A stretch of DNA of 8,857 nucleotides from Planctomycetaceae bacterium (lineage in GTDB: Bacteria > Planctomycetota > Planctomycetia > Pirellulales > UBA1268): the NCBI GenBank assembly GCA_947453125.1, contig CANGGC010000057.1, positions 1-8,857 on the forward strand. The letters are read 5' to 3'. This document shows positions 7,782 to 8,857 of the stretch, one piece after another (the first letter of the stretch is position 1; the number at the start of each line of letters is the position of its first letter). A program made the translations under genes and the position numbers. The notes under the pieces are model-generated. The model worked only from the letters and a program-made list of their open reading frames with translations. It did not search any database and had not been told where the DNA came from.

Positions 7782-8857
7782 ATGGACTATTTCCTCCGTG
7801 CCCTTCGGGACGCCGCCAAGAGTTGGCCGCTCCTGCTGGCGTCGTTCCTCTGCTCGGCCGGCGTCGCCAGCCTGTGGGGCGCGAACATCGCCGCCCTCTT
7901 CCCGATCATCGAAGTCACGCTCAACGGCGACTCCCTGCAATCGTGGAACGGCCGGCGGATCGAAGACGCCCGGAAGCGGATCGAGATCAACACGACCCAG
8001 GAGAAGGTGATCAACGAGCAACTCGCCGCCAATCTCCTCTCCTCGGAGGAGGCCGCGAAGGCGCGGACAACCCTCGACACCGTGCTCCTCAGCAAGCGCG
8101 CCGACGAGGCCCTCCTCTATTCCTCCCAGAAGCTCGACCCCTGGCTCCACCGCTTCCTCCCCTCCGACCCGTTCACGACGGTGCTGTGGGTGGTGGCGTT
8201 CGTGGTCGCCAGTACGTTCCTCAAGCATGCCTTTCTGCTCGTCAGCACGCTCCTCGTGGCGTGGGTGGCGACGAACATCACTCGTGACATTCGCCTGAAG
8301 GTGTTCGACAAGGCGCTCGCCGTCGACCGGGCCCAGTTCATGCGGCACGGGTCGGCCGGCTTCATGGCCCAGGTCACCGGCACCTCCGAGATGCTCGCCA
8401 GCGGGATCACGTGCGTCTTCGGCGGCGCGGTCACCGAGCCACTCAAGATCTTCGCCTGTCTGGCGGGGGCGTTCTGCATTTCCTGGCAGCTGACGCTCGC
8501 CTGCCTCACGCTCGCCCCGGCTGTCGGCTTCATGATGGTGTGGCTCAACCGCCGCATCCGCGGGATCTCGAAGAAGATCCTCACGAAGTCTCTCGGCTTC
8601 CACCATGTCCTCCTCGAGGCCTTCAACAACGTCCTCACCGTCCAGGCCTACACGATGGAGGACTTCGAGCGGCAGCGCTTCCGCACCTGCACGAAGGACA
8701 TGCTCAAGACGGGCATGAAGCACACCTTCTACTACGCACTGGCCAATCCGATCACCGAGGTCCTCGGCATCGGCATGGTGGCGACGTCGATCGCCGTCGG
8801 CGCCTGGCTCGTCATCAACCAGCAGACGGAGATCTTCGGGATCACGATGTGCGAGCG
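7782..8857 (+). CDS. ABC exporter, transmembrane domain (gene cut by window edge)
   Basis: The first 358 residues of a type I (MsbA-like) ABC exporter are visible; any ATP-binding domain lies beyond the right edge. Substrate unknown. TM1 covers about 15-42 (WPLLLASFLCSAGVASLWGA). An unusually long hydrophilic loop, about 44-130, follows and should lie outside the cytoplasm. TM2 is about 131-162 and continues into a first cytoplasmic segment (TRDIRLKVFDKALAVDRAQF). TM3 and TM4 span about 205-256 (ending AVGFMMVWLNRR). The second cytoplasmic segment contains LLEAFNNVLTVQAYTMEDF (277-295), typical of this exporter family near the coupling helix. TM5 is about 318-345. ATG at 7782 is chosen because codon-position bias begins there and because MDYFLRALR resembles how I recall planctomycete relatives starting; AGGAA at 7766-7770 is a weak, distant ribosome site. 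A GTG at 7653 with GGAGG is the alternative. A separate promoter candidate and 320-base gap suggest it is not in the folD operon. Confidence 0.85.
   Translation, partial: MDYFLRALRDAAKSWPLLLASFLCSAGVASLWGANIAALFPIIEVTLNGDSLQSWNGRRIEDARKRIEINTTQEKVINEQLAANLLSSEEAAKARTTLDTVLLSKRADEALLYSSQKLDPWLHRFLPSDPFTTVLWVVAFVVASTFLKHAFLLVSTLLVAWVATNITRDIRLKVFDKALAVDRAQFMRHGSAGFMAQVTGTSEMLASGITCVFGGAVTEPLKIFACLAGAFCISWQLTLACLTLAPAVGFMMVWLNRRIRGISKKILTKSLGFHHVLLEAFNNVLTVQAYTMEDFERQRFRTCTKDMLKTGMKHTFYYALANPITEVLGIGMVATSIAVGAWLVINQQTEIFGITMCE

Noticed and set aside
7764..8723. A 319-residue open frame antisense to the ABC exporter gene
   Set aside because: It is a shadow of the exporter frame; the sense strand gives clear membrane helices and family motifs, the antisense product gives none.

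Overview
This 8.9 kb window is GC-rich bacterial chromosome with a strong G/C bias at third codon positions. The gene content (a PmoA-family/DUF6807 exported protein, a DUF1844 protein, and an ABC exporter with a long insert between its first two membrane helices) suggests a planctomycete, perhaps Pirellulales-like. That assignment rests on recognising families from memory, not on a search.

Layout. Positions 1-3312 (minus strand) hold nearly all of mfd, the transcription-repair coupling factor; its C-terminal end lies beyond the left edge. A 224-base divergent intergenic region (3313-3536) separates it from a plus-strand gene run: pyrG (CTP synthase, 3537-5165), a 111-residue DUF1844 protein (5220-5555), a secreted PmoA-family protein (5552-6562) and folD (6559-7461). 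The last three genes overlap by 4 bases at each junction (ATGA) and pyrG is only 54 bases upstream, so these four probably form one operon. A 320-base non-coding region (7462-7781) with a promoter-like sequence and two hairpins follows. The window ends inside an ABC exporter gene (7782 to the right edge) of which only the transmembrane domain is visible.

How the genes relate. PyrG makes CTP, and FolD interconverts folate one-carbon units used for purine and thymidylate synthesis, so the operon has a nucleotide/one-carbon core. Mfd is the link between stalled transcription and excision repair. The two genes between pyrG and folD have no established role in that pathway: DUF1844 is uncharacterised, and the PmoA-like protein carries a signal peptide and must act outside the cytoplasm.

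I see no mobile element, CRISPR array, RNA gene or defence system, and no convincing undescribed system. The points most worth a second look are a possibly leaderless mfd transcript, the exported PmoA-like gene coupled inside a housekeeping operon, the structured leader and ambiguous start of the ABC gene, and the extracytoplasmic insert of that transporter.
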